Of a DNA stretch of 30,842 nucleotides, positions 8,811-17,500 are shown one piece after another. Numbering within the stretch: position 1 is the stretch's first letter; each line of letters opens with the position of its first letter. Source of the DNA: Subdoligranulum sp. CAG:314. GTDB taxonomy: Bacteria; Bacillota; Clostridia; Christensenellales; CAG-314. Both the position numbers and the translations under genes were made by a program. Under the pieces are notes generated by a model. That model did not search any database. It was not told where the DNA came from and worked only from the letters and a program-made list of their open reading frames with translations. The DNA lies in NCBI GenBank assembly GCA_000437915.1, contig FR900998.1:1-30842 (forward strand), read 5' to 3'.

Positions 8811-8834
8811 AAAGCGTCCCGAAAGGGACGCTTT
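8811..8834. terminator. Bidirectional terminator between zinc-ribbon gene and rplI
   Basis: A ten-base arm AAAGCGTCCC pairs with GGGACGCTTT around a GAAA tetraloop. A-runs on the left and T-runs on the right make it usable from both sides, which suits the convergent zinc-ribbon and rplI genes. Confidence 0.9.
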
Positions 8835-8846
8835 TAAAATTTACTT

Positions 8847-9284
8847 TTATTCCACGACTACGATAATTTCGGTGGAAATATTGGCATACAGCCTGACAGA
8901 AAGGGGATACTCTCCCGTTTCCTTTATCGGAGCTTTCAGGTCGATGTCCTTTTTGTCGATTTTTTCGCCCGCCGAATTCAACGCTTCCGCAATTTCCTTT
9001 GCGGTTATGCTGCCGAAAATCTTGCCCTGCTCGCCGTGTCTTGCCTTCAAGACTATTTTTCTGCCTTTGAGCTGCGCAGCTTTTTCAATCGCGGCAAGAC
9101 GCTCCTGCTCCTTGTGGTAAGCAAGGGTTTTGTTTTTGATTTCCACGCTGTTTATTACGTCCGCGGTGGCGGGGCTTGCAAGATTTTTCTTAAAAAGAAA
9201 ATTCTGCGCGTAACCGTCGCTTACGTTTATTATTTCGCCTTTTTTGCCCTGTCCCTTGACGTCTTCAAGCAAATAAACCTTCAT
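8847..9284 (-). CDS. rplI: 50S ribosomal protein L9
   Basis: A 145-aa protein with the L9 N-terminal rRNA-binding signature (MKVYLLEDVKGQGKKGEI, then VSDGYAQNFLF), a long charged connecting helix (about 42-75) and the C-terminal domain with GKIFGSIT and IDLKAPIKETGEY. Length is normal for the family. On the minus strand an AAGGAGA site lies about eight bases before the ATG at 9284. The gene is transcribed alone from its own promoter and ends at the shared GAAA-loop terminator. In many Firmicutes rplI is followed by dnaB; here it is not. Confidence 0.97.
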   Translation of the reverse strand: MKVYLLEDVKGQGKKGEIINVSDGYAQNFLFKKNLASPATADVINSVEIKNKTLAYHKEQERLAAIEKAAQLKGRKIVLKARHGEQGKIFGSITAKEIAEALNSAGEKIDKKDIDLKAPIKETGEYPLSVRLYANISTEIIVVVE

Positions 9285-9315
9285 GCCGCTTGTCTCCTTT
9301 TAATTTTCTCAAATT

Positions 9316-9344
9316 ATTTTAACTCAAACCGAATAAAAAGTAAA
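9316..9344 (-). promoter_or_regulatory. Promoter for rplI
   Basis: On the minus strand: TTTACT (9344-9339), 17-bp spacer, TAAAAT (9321-9316), about 30 bases before the rplI start codon. Confidence 0.7.
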
Positions 9345-9390
9345 GCGTTGACCAACACTAAAAGAGGTAAAAGAAAGGAGGATTTTGATT

Positions 9391-9543
9391 ATGAACAATC
9401 AAAAAATCAAGTGCAAGGTCAAGGCTTGCAAGTACAATTCTCAAGGCTGCAACTGCGATTTGGATTCAATCACCGTTGTACCCGAAAGCGATTGCCCTAC
9501 GGCTCATTTCTGCGGCGATTACTGCAAAAAAGAGAATTACTGA
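9391..9543 (+). CDS. DUF1540 family small Cys-rich protein
   Basis: A 50-aa ORF with a strong AAAGGAGG site. Its Cys pattern (IKCKVKACKYNSQGCNCDL ... CPTAHFCGDYC) is the DUF1540 pattern, found in many Clostridia and of unknown function; the cysteines probably bind metal. It is transcribed away from rplI and closed by its own strong terminator. I see no clear promoter in the 100 bases shared with rplI. Confidence 0.85.
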   Translation: MNNQKIKCKVKACKYNSQGCNCDLDSITVVPESDCPTAHFCGDYCKKENY

Positions 9544-9554
9544 AATTTTACCTG

Positions 9555-9584
9555 AAAGGGCGGAGATACTCCGCCCTTTTTACT
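9555..9584 (+). terminator. Terminator after the DUF1540 gene
   Basis: An 11-bp GC-rich stem (9555-9565 with 9569-9579), ATA loop and T tail, directly upstream of the prs promoter. Confidence 0.92.
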
Positions 9585-9612
9585 TGACAAAAAGCTTGCG
9601 CGGCTTTAAGAT
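9584..9612 (+). promoter_or_regulatory. Promoter for prs
   Basis: TTGACA (9584-9589), 17 bp, TAAGAT (9607-9612). The start point would be near 9619, giving a leader of about 33 bases with a GAGGTG site. Confidence 0.8.
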
Positions 9613-9651
9613 AGAGTTACAAAAAACCAATACAAAAGTTGAGGTGTGACA

Positions 9652-10608
9652 ATGATAAATATGACGCACGGCACGGTCAAGATTTTCGCGGGAAACGGAT
9701 GTCCCGACCTTGCCAAAGCTATTGCCGACAGGCTGGAATTGCCCTTGGGACAGCTTGAAGCCACTCGCTTTTCCGACGGAGAAATTTGCGTAAACATTAA
9801 GGAAACGGTGCGCGGCTGCGACGTTTTCGTGGTTCAGTCCACAAGCACTCCCGTAAACGACAATCTTATGGAGCTGCTCGTTATGATTGACGCTTTCAAA
9901 CGCGCGTCCTGCAACAAGCTGACGGTGGTTATGCCTTATTTCGGCTATGCGAGACAGGACAGGAAAGCGCGCGCGAGAGACCCGATAACCGCCAAGCTGG
10001 TCGCCAACCTTCTTGAAAAGGCGGGAGCCGACAGAGTGCTCACCATGGATTTGCACAGCACTCAGCTTCAAGGCTTTTTCGATATACCAGTCGACAATCT
10101 GCTGGGTATGCCCGTTCTTGCGAAATATTTTCTTAAAAACGGCTTCAAAAACGACGATTTGGTGATTGTATCTCCCGATGTGGGCAGCGTGACGCGCAGC
10201 CGTTCCATGGCGGCGAAATTCAACGCTCCTTTGGCAATCATCGACAAGCGTCGTCCCAAAGCAAACGTCATGGAGGTCATGAACATCATCGGCGACGTAA
10301 AGGACAAGGTGTGCCTTATGCTTGACGACATGATAGACACGGCGGGCACAATCACGCAGGGGGCAAAGGCTCTTTCGGACGCGGGCGCAAGAGAGGTTTA
10401 CGCCTGCTGTTCTCACGGCGTTTTCAGCGGTCCGGCAATGCAGCGCATACAGGACAGCCCCTTGAAAAAGGTGGTCATACTCAACACTATTCAGCAGCCT
10501 CAGGACAAGCTCATCGACAAAATCGAAGAGGTTTCCGTTGCGGAAATTTTTGCCGAGGCAATCGAAAGGATTTATTCCTACATATCCGTTTCTACTTTGT
10601 TTGAATGA
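9652..10608 (+). CDS. prs: Ribose-phosphate pyrophosphokinase
   Basis: Makes phosphoribosyl pyrophosphate from ribose 5-phosphate and ATP, feeding purine, pyrimidine, NAD, His and Trp synthesis. The 318-aa class I enzyme shows FSDGE, the flexible-loop region YFGYARQDRKARARDPIT, the signature TMDLHSTQLQGFFDIPVDN, and the PRPP-binding loop DDMIDTAGT at residues 225-233. I chose ATG 9652 because GAGGTG at 9641-9646 is well spaced; the GTG at 9646 lies inside that site. It has its own promoter and terminator, so it is a single-gene unit. The usual Firmicute partner glmU is not next to it. Confidence 0.97.
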   Translation: MINMTHGTVKIFAGNGCPDLAKAIADRLELPLGQLEATRFSDGEICVNIKETVRGCDVFVVQSTSTPVNDNLMELLVMIDAFKRASCNKLTVVMPYFGYARQDRKARARDPITAKLVANLLEKAGADRVLTMDLHSTQLQGFFDIPVDNLLGMPVLAKYFLKNGFKNDDLVIVSPDVGSVTRSRSMAAKFNAPLAIIDKRRPKANVMEVMNIIGDVKDKVCLMLDDMIDTAGTITQGAKALSDAGAREVYACCSHGVFSGPAMQRIQDSPLKKVVILNTIQQPQDKLIDKIEEVSVAEIFAEAIERIYSYISVSTLFE

Positions 10609-10625
10609 TTTCAGGCTTTTTGCAG

Positions 10626-10652
10626 CGCCCCTCAAAAGAGGGGCGTTTTTTT
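10626..10652 (+). terminator. Terminator after prs
   Basis: An 8-bp stem CGCCCCTC/GAGGGGCG with AAAA loop and a run of seven T. Confidence 0.95.
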
Positions 10653-10718
10653 GTTTTTCCGAAATTTTAACCTTGTCAAAAATGTAATTTAAGTAGCCGC
10701 CTGTTCATAAAATTCATT

Positions 10719-11837
10719 ATGAACAAAAAAAATATCGCAAAAAGGGCAGCAGTAGCTTTGCTGTGCGCGTTTATGCTTGCCGCGCCCTTTGTCGTGCTCG
10801 GCAACCTGCCGCGCTCCGACCTGTTTGTAGCCGGCGCAAGATTCGAGGGCATACTGGAATTGTGGCATATCGAAAGCTTCGAGGGAGGAGTTGGCAGCAG
10901 AGCGGGATGGCTTAAAAAACGCAGCACGGCTTTTGAAAAACAGAACAAGGGCTGCCTTGTCAACGTCACCGTCCTGACTCCGGAGCAGGCGCAGGAAAAG
11001 CTTAACAACGGAGAGAGATTCGATTTGGCGAGTTTTTCCGCAGGAGCGGGCTTTGAGCTGCTGCCTTATCTGTCGCCGTACGGCGGAGACGTCTCCTGCG
11101 TGCGCGGAGATTATCTGAGGGGCGGTCAACTCAACGGCAAGGTTTACGCGCTGCCGTATATGGCGGGAGGATACGCGTTGGCGGCTATGAGCAAAAATCT
11201 TGCGGGTTTTGAAAACAAAAATCTTGCGGAAAATATATTCGGCATGGGATTTGAAAAAAAGGTGGGGAAAAAGACGGTAAGCCTCGCTTCCGTAGCCTGC
11301 GGCTACGGCGGCTTCAATCAGCCCTGCATGGCGCTTGCGCTCAACGCAACTCAGAGCAGGCGGAACGACCTGCTTGACGAGGGCTTGACGCAGTACGAGG
11401 CTTACGAAAAATTTCTTACCGGCAACAACCACACCGTACTTCTGGGCACGCAGCGCGACATTTACAGACTGACGAACAGAATAGAGCAAGGGCGGCTGGG
11501 AGAATGCGTTTTTGAGCCTCTCGGCGGTTTCACCGACTTAGTTCAGTATATCGCCGTGGGCGACACCGAAGCGAAAAAAGCCGTGTTCGCCGAAAAATTC
11601 GCCTGTTTTCTGACGCAGGAGCAGTCGCAGCAAAAGTTGACGGAGGTGAGAATGTTTACCGTCAACGCGCAGAGCATATATTCGGACGGAGCCATGTCTG
11701 CGTTGGAGCAGGCGCTTTCTTCCGTCAGGACGATAAACGCCTTCACCGACCCGTCCATTCTGTCCGCTCTGCGTTCCGAAACGCTCAAATCGCTTGAAAC
11801 GGGGGAGAAAAAAAACCTTGAAAGGTATCTGTGCTGA
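10719..11837 (+). CDS. Orphan extracellular solute-binding-like protein
   Basis: A 372-aa predicted exported protein. Residues 1-28 form a basic start and hydrophobic segment, but there is no lipobox Cys, so it is either cleaved and released or held by an uncleaved N-terminal helix. The body resembles family-1 extracellular solute-binding proteins: LELWHIESFEGG followed by a charged helix (SRAGWLKKRSTAFEKQNKG), the mid part LNGKVYALPYMAGGYALA, and a late helix AEKFACFLTQEQSQQKL. No permease or ATPase gene is adjacent; it stands alone between prs and murB. No SD precedes the ATG, and a TAAAAT box ends five bases before it, so it may be leaderless, although the -35 is poor. The ligand is unknown. 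Confidence 0.72.
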   Translation: MNKKNIAKRAAVALLCAFMLAAPFVVLGNLPRSDLFVAGARFEGILELWHIESFEGGVGSRAGWLKKRSTAFEKQNKGCLVNVTVLTPEQAQEKLNNGERFDLASFSAGAGFELLPYLSPYGGDVSCVRGDYLRGGQLNGKVYALPYMAGGYALAAMSKNLAGFENKNLAENIFGMGFEKKVGKKTVSLASVACGYGGFNQPCMALALNATQSRRNDLLDEGLTQYEAYEKFLTGNNHTVLLGTQRDIYRLTNRIEQGRLGECVFEPLGGFTDLVQYIAVGDTEAKKAVFAEKFACFLTQEQSQQKLTEVRMFTVNAQSIYSDGAMSALEQALSSVRTINAFTDPSILSALRSETLKSLETGEKKNLERYLC

Positions 11838-11881
11838 ATTTGTCAATAAATTTCACTTTAAAAATTACCGACCTCAATCGT

Positions 11882-11910
11882 TTGTAAATCTATCGGTTTT
11901 GGTGTAAAAT
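11882..11910 (+). promoter_or_regulatory. Promoter for the murB operon
   Basis: TTGTAA (11882-11887), 17 bp, TAAAAT (11905-11910). The start point should be near 11917, inside the AAGGAGA site and about eight bases before the murB ATG. The asp23 promoter has the same -35/-10 pair and spacing. Confidence 0.75.
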
Positions 11911-11924
11911 AAGGAGAACCTTAA

Positions 11925-12851
11925 ATGCGCGAATTTTTCCTGAATTCGGGAATTTATTTTGAAGAAAACGTACCGCTCAAAAAACTCACAACCTTCGGAA
12001 CGGGAGGCCCCGCGAGGTACGTTGTTCAGCCCAAGGACGAGCGCGAAATAAGCGCCGTTCTGACTTACTTGAAGCAAAACGACGTTCCTTATTTCTGTCT
12101 GGGGGGAGGCAGCAACGTGCTGGCGTCGGACGACGGTTTTTCGGGCGTGGTGATTGTTGTCGGACGGTTTATGTCTCAGATATTTTTTGAAAACGGCTTG
12201 CTTGTTGCGCAGGCGGGAGCCAAGGCGTGTCAGGTGGCGCATTTCGCCTGCATCAACGGACTTTCGGGTGCGGAGTTTCTTGCGGGAATCCCCGCGTGCA
12301 TGGGCGGAGCGGCGTATATGAACGCCGGCTGCTTCGACAGGGAGATGTCCGACGTCGTTGCGGGAGTTAAGGCTGCGGACGAAAACGGAGAAAAGGAATT
12401 CGGTCACGCGAGGTGCGGCTTTGCGTACAGAAAATCTGTCTTTCAGTCAAACGGAATGATTGTCACCCGCGTTTTGTTGGCTCTCAAACCGGAAAAACCG
12501 GAAAAAATAAGGGCGGCGATGAAGGAGATTTTGGAAAAAAAGAAGCTTACCCAACCATTGGAATATCCGAGCGCGGGCAGCATATTCCGCGCCGAGGGCG
12601 GCGCGCCCGCGGGACTTTTAATCGACAGGGCGGGTTTAAAGGGGCTGCGCGCGGGAGGAGCGGAAATTTCTCTCAAGCATGCAAACTTCATTGTGAACAA
12701 GGGCGGAGCAACCGCAAAAGACATACTCGAGCTTATGGACGCGGCGGGCAGCGCGGTCAAGCGCAAGTTCGGCGTTGTGCTGAGGCCTGAAATAAAATAT
12801 CTTGGAGACACCGATGATATCGGGAGATTATCATATTCATTCACGTTATAG
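11925..12851 (+). CDS. murB: UDP-N-acetylenolpyruvoylglucosamine reductase MurB
   Basis: Reduces UDP-GlcNAc-enolpyruvate to UDP-MurNAc with NADPH and FAD, the second step of peptidoglycan precursor synthesis in the cytoplasm. The 308-aa protein has the FAD-binding blocks TTFGTGGPARYVVQP and CLGGGSNVLASD, the AGIPACMGGAAYMNAG block, FAYRKSVF, and the C-terminal YPSAGSIFR ... GLKGLRAGGAEIS ... HANFIVN segments of type II MurB. An AAGGAGA site precedes the ATG, but the predicted transcription start would cut it. Its 3' end overlaps the next gene by 38 bases, so the two are coupled. Confidence 0.96.
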   Translation: MREFFLNSGIYFEENVPLKKLTTFGTGGPARYVVQPKDEREISAVLTYLKQNDVPYFCLGGGSNVLASDDGFSGVVIVVGRFMSQIFFENGLLVAQAGAKACQVAHFACINGLSGAEFLAGIPACMGGAAYMNAGCFDREMSDVVAGVKAADENGEKEFGHARCGFAYRKSVFQSNGMIVTRVLLALKPEKPEKIRAAMKEILEKKKLTQPLEYPSAGSIFRAEGGAPAGLLIDRAGLKGLRAGGAEISLKHANFIVNKGGATAKDILELMDAAGSAVKRKFGVVLRPEIKYLGDTDDIGRLSYSFTL

Positions 12852-13569
12852 CGGACTATGCCACGGAAAGAATACTCTGAGCGAGCTGCGCGACGCCGCT
12901 ACGCGAAAGGGGCTTAGAGAAATAGGAATAGCCGACCACGGCTTGAAGCATCTCTTTTTCGGCACTGACGCCAAAAGGCTTTTGAAGGCGCGCCGAGAGG
13001 CGGACGCTTTGAACGCGGAGCAGGGCGCGCGCGTTCTGCTCGGATTGGAGGCAAATCTGATTTCGGAGGACGGCTTGATTGACTGCGGCGACCTTTCAAC
13101 GTTGGATTTTGTCGCAATGGGCTATCACAAGCTGGTCGCGGCGCCCTCCGCGGAGCAGGCGAGGCGTTTTACGCTTCCCGCGCTGTTTCGCTCCGAGTCC
13201 AAAAAAGACGCGTTTACTCGGGCTTATATAAAGGCGATTAAGCGTTATCCGTTGAGCTTTGTCACACATCCGGGCAGGGACATTTGCCTGAATGTGTTAG
13301 AGATTGCAAAAGCCATGTCCGACTACGGAGTTCTGTTCGAGTTAAACGGCAAAAGGGTGGACGTGTCGGACGGGGAGCTGTGCGACGTCGTTGCAAAAAC
13401 CGCGGTGAAATTTATCGTCAACAGCGACGCGCACCGCGCCGAAAAGGTAGGCGAGGTTTCCGTCCCGCTGGAAACGGCGGAGAGAGTAGGCTTGCCCTTG
13501 GAGCGCATAGTGAATCTGGACAAGCCCGCAATTTTAAGAAAACCGTTTGAAGAGGAGACAAAAGAGTGA
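12814..13569 (+). CDS. PHP-domain phosphoesterase
   Basis: A 251-aa stand-alone PHP-domain metal hydrolase, of the histidinol-phosphatase/YcdX-like type. Metal-ligand motifs are in order: DYHIHS (H7, H9), IADHG, LGLEAN, MGYHK, VTHPG and VNSDAHRAE. The substrate is uncertain; a phosphoester is expected. I chose ATG 12814 because GGAG lies six bases upstream and the HxH motif follows at once; a TTG at 12802 is less likely. The gene starts inside the end of murB and its TGA overlaps the GTG of whiA (GTGA), so murB, this gene and whiA are translated as a coupled set. Such PHP genes are known next to murB in Clostridia. Confidence 0.9.
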   Translation: MISGDYHIHSRYSGLCHGKNTLSELRDAATRKGLREIGIADHGLKHLFFGTDAKRLLKARREADALNAEQGARVLLGLEANLISEDGLIDCGDLSTLDFVAMGYHKLVAAPSAEQARRFTLPALFRSESKKDAFTRAYIKAIKRYPLSFVTHPGRDICLNVLEIAKAMSDYGVLFELNGKRVDVSDGELCDVVAKTAVKFIVNSDAHRAEKVGEVSVPLETAERVGLPLERIVNLDKPAILRKPFEEETKE

Positions 13570-14525
13570 CTTTTTCTCAGAACGTAAAGGAAGAAATCCT
13601 CGGCAGGCTTTCAGATTCTTTGCCGTGCTGCCGTCTTGCCTGTCTTTCGGCGCTGCTGCGCGGGGCGGGCAGCCTGGAAATCAGGTCGGGCAGTCTGGGC
13701 TGTTCGCTTACGTCGGAAAACAAAAGACTGCTTGAATTTGCCGGAGAAATCGTATATTCGCTTTACGGACTCAAAACCGAAATAAGGCGCGAGGAAACTA
13801 AAATCAAGGGCAACAGCCTGTGGTCGGTTTTCATTGCGGAGGAAAAGACGCTTTCCGACTGCGGACTTGCGTCGCTGTCAATGGAGGGCTATCTCAAAAT
13901 CAACGAGGGTATAGACAAATACATCGTAGAGCAGGACTGCTGCAAAAACAGCTATGTCGCCGCGCTGTTTGCCGCCTGCGGCTCCGTAGCGTTCAGTCCC
14001 TTGAAGACTCTCGACCAAAAGGCGGGCAACAGATTCGGCTATCATTTGGAGTTTTCGCTTACCTCCCGCCGTGCCGCAGATGACCTCGTGTGTCTTTTGG
14101 AGGAAAAGGACTTCCGTTTTAAAATAGCGGAGCGGAAAAACGTCTGGGCGGTTTACATCAAGGACAGCGCGTCAATATGCGATATGCTTGCCTATATGGG
14201 GGCGGACAAAGCCGTGCTGACGCTCAACAATCTGCTTATCGAGCGGGAAATCAGAAACAACGCCAACCGTCAGAAAAACTGCATTACCGCCAACATAGAC
14301 AAATCGGTAGACGCGAGCGAAAAGCACATTGCCGCGATAAACAAAATCCGCGCCCGCGAGGGAATGTTCGACAGGCTTGCGCCGCATCTGAAAGAAATAG
14401 CGGCGGCGCGGGTGGAAAACCCGTTTTCCACGCTTGACGAGCTTGCGGACAAGCTCGGGCTTACAAAAAGCTGCGTAAACCACAGACTGCGCAAGATAAC
14501 CGAAATAGCTTCGCGCCTGCCTTGA
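13566..14525 (+). CDS. whiA: DNA-binding protein WhiA
   Basis: A 319-aa protein with an N-terminal homing-endonuclease-like (LAGLIDADG-derived) part and a C-terminal helix-turn-helix. The start MTFSQNVKEEILGRL, the central segments RGAGSLEIRSG and CGSVAFSPLKTLDQKAGNR-type text, the conserved KSVDASEKHIAAINKI, and the HTH region STLDELADKLGLTKSCVNHRLRKI fit WhiA. In Bacillota it is linked to cell division and chromosome segregation; in actinobacteria it acts in sporulation. The GTG start overlaps the PHP stop; an AGGAG site is just upstream. The usual rapZ and yvcK (gluconeogenesis factor) genes that precede whiA in many Firmicutes are missing here. Confidence 0.94.
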   Translation: MTFSQNVKEEILGRLSDSLPCCRLACLSALLRGAGSLEIRSGSLGCSLTSENKRLLEFAGEIVYSLYGLKTEIRREETKIKGNSLWSVFIAEEKTLSDCGLASLSMEGYLKINEGIDKYIVEQDCCKNSYVAALFAACGSVAFSPLKTLDQKAGNRFGYHLEFSLTSRRAADDLVCLLEEKDFRFKIAERKNVWAVYIKDSASICDMLAYMGADKAVLTLNNLLIEREIRNNANRQKNCITANIDKSVDASEKHIAAINKIRAREGMFDRLAPHLKEIAAARVENPFSTLDELADKLGLTKSCVNHRLRKITEIASRLP

Positions 14526-14550
14526 CGGCGGGACTAAACTTATTTATACA
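14522..14550 (+). promoter_or_regulatory. Promoter at the whiA stop, just before dnaE
   Basis: TTGACG (14522-14527, covering the whiA stop), 17 bp, TATACA (14545-14550). Only 11 bases separate it from the dnaE ATG at 14562, predicting a 4-6 base leader and leaving the GAAGGT site upstream of the start point. dnaE can also be read from the murB transcript. Confidence 0.6.
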
Positions 14551-14561
14551 GAAGGTAAAAA

Positions 14562-17500
14562 ATGTCGGAAAAACCGTTTGTACATTTGCATCTGCACACA
14601 GAATACAGTCTTTTGGACGGCGCGACGCGTATAGACACGCTGTTCGACGCCTGCAAGGAAAAAAACATGCCCGCCGTAGCCATAACCGACCACGGGAATA
14701 TGTACGGCGCCTATCACTTTTATTGTCTGGCAAAGAAAAAGGGAATAAAGCCCATTATCGGCTGCGAGTTTTATATGGCGGACGACCTGACCGTCAAAAG
14801 CGGAGACGTAAAGCGGGAGTTCAACCACCTCGTGCTTATTGCCAAAAACAATACGGGCTACAAAAATCTCGTCAAGCTCAATTCCATAGGTTTTGTCGAC
14901 GGTTATTATTACAAGCCGCGCATAGACTTCAAGACTCTGAGTCAACACAGCGAGGGGCTTATCTGTTTGTCCGCCTGCATTGCGGGGCAGCTGCCCCGTC
15001 TGCTGCGCGACGGCATGTGGGAGGAAGCGAGGAAGCTTGTCAAGCAGTACAAGGAGCTGTTCGGGGAAGATTATTACATAGAATTGCAGGACCACGGAAT
15101 AGCGGACGAAATTTACGTCATGCCGAAGCTGATTAAGATAGCCGAAGAGTTCGGCGTGGAGCTTGTGGCTACAAACGACGTGCATTATCTTAAAGAGTCC
15201 GACGCCGAAATGCAGGATATTCTGCTTTGCGTACAGACGGGCAAGTTTTTCGACGACCCCGGTCGGATGCGCTTTGAAGGCACGCAGTTTTATCTCAAAG
15301 ATTACGACGAAATGGCGGAAAAATTTTCCTATGTGCCGCAGGCTTTGGAAAACACGCTTAAAATCGCCGAAAAGTGCAACGTGAGCATAGAGAAAAAGCC
15401 CTTGCTGCCTCCTTACAAGCCGGACAACGGCATGACGCCTTACGAATTTTTGAAGGACCTTTTGGAAAAGGGGCTGAAAAGACGCTACAAAGAAATTACG
15501 CCGGAAATAAGGCAGAGAGCCGACTATGAGCTGGAAGTCGTGTCGAAAATGGGATTTGTGGAGTATTACCTCATTGTGTGGGACTTCATAAACTACGCGC
15601 ACGAGCACGGAATACCCGTCGGTCCCGGACGGGGCAGCGGAGCCGGCAGCATAATTGCTTACGCCATAGGTATTACTCAGGTGGAGCCGCTGCGTTACGG
15701 ACTCATTTTCGAGCGGTTTTTAAATCCCGAAAGAGTCAGCATGCCGGACTTCGACATAGATTTTTGCATGGACAGGCGCGGAGAGGTTATCGACTACGTC
15801 ATAGAAAAGTACACAAAGCCCCGCGTGGCTCAGATTGTCACGTTCGGCAGGATGAAAGCCAAAAACGCCGTCAAGGACGTATGCCGCGTGCTGCGCGTGC
15901 CTTACGCCGAGGGAGACAAAATAACCAAGCTTATTCCGCTCAACGCAACGCTCAAAAACGCTTTCGGTCTGGACGGCAAAAACGAGGGCGTGCCTGAGCT
16001 CATGGAAATTTACAAGGATTATTCCATGAAAAGGGTGATTGATTTGGCAATCGCATTGGAAGATATGCCGCGTCAGACGGGAATGCACGCCGCAGGCGTG
16101 GTTATATGCCGCGAGGATTTAAGCGACAACGTGCCCTTGCAGCGCAGCGGCGACGACATCACCACTCAGTACAACATGAAGGAGGTGGAGGAGCTCGGTC
16201 TGCTCAAAATGGACTTTTTGGGACTGAGAACTCTCACCGATATCGACAAGACGATAAAAATAGTCAAGGAAACCACGGGAGAGGAATTCGATTTCGAGGA
16301 TTGCCAATATGACGACCCCAACGTGTTCGAGCTTATTGCTTCGGGAAACACCGACGCAGTGTTTCAGCTGGAAAGCGGGGGAATGAAGCGGGTGATGAAA
16401 GACCTCAAACCGGACTGTCTTGAAGACATAATAGCAGGAATTTCCCTCTATCGTCCCGGGCCCATGCAGTTTATTCCCGACTATATCAAGGGCAAACGCG
16501 ACCCCAAATCGGTGCATTACGCGCACCCTATGCTGGAACCGATACTCGGCGTAACAAACGGCTGCATGGTCTATCAGGAGCAGGTCATGCAAATCTGCCG
16601 TTCTCTTGCGGGGTATTCATACGGACAGGCGGACGAGGTCAGGCGCGCGATGGGCAAAAAGAAAATGGACGTCATGGCTTTGCACCGCAACTATTTCATC
16701 AACGGAAAGGTCAACGACAACGGCGAGGTCGAAATCGAAGGCGCCGTCAGGCGCGGCGTGCCCAAGGAAACGGCAGAGCTGCTTTTCGACCAAATGTATG
16801 CTTTCGCCCAATATGCGTTCAACAAAAGCCACGCCGCGGCTTACGCTTACGTATCCTATCAGACGGCTTATTGCAAGCGTTATCATCCCGTGGAGTATCT
16901 TGCGGCAGTGCTGAACAACCGCATAACCAACATAGACGACATAAAAAAATATATCGCTTACGGAAAGGAGAACAACATAGATTTTCTGCCTCCGGACATC
17001 AACAAGTCGGGAGTGAGCTTCACGGTGGAAAACGGGAAAATACGTTTCGCGCTTGCCGCAATCAAAAATATCGGCTCCGGCAGCATGGAAAAAATCGTTG
17101 AGGAAAGAAAAACCCGCGGAGATTTCGTAAGTTTGGAGGACTTTCTGAAAAGAGTGGAAAGTCAGTATCTCAACAAGCGGCTTGTGGAAAATTTGATTAA
17201 ATCGGGTGCATTCGATTGCTTCAAAGTTTCGCGCGCACAGATGGTTTCCGTTTTCGAGCCGTTGATGGAAATGGTTTACGCCGACAAAAAGAAAAAGGAA
17301 AGCGGACAGTTCAGTATGTTCGACCTTGTGGAAAACGCCGTGCCCGCAGTCGTCGCGCTGCCCAAAAGCAATATAAAGGAGTTTCCCAACAAGCTGAAAC
17401 TTTCCTATGAAAAAGAAGTGCTGGGGCTTTACGTTTCGGGCAACCCTCTGGACGAATACAGAGAAAAACTCAAAGCGTTTACTTTCAACACGGGTATGGT

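Noticed and set aside
10673..10713. TTGTCA near 10673 as the -35 of the solute-binding-like gene
   Set aside because: The distance to the TAAAAT box is far from 17 bp, so the promoter of that gene stays undefined despite the suggestive -10.
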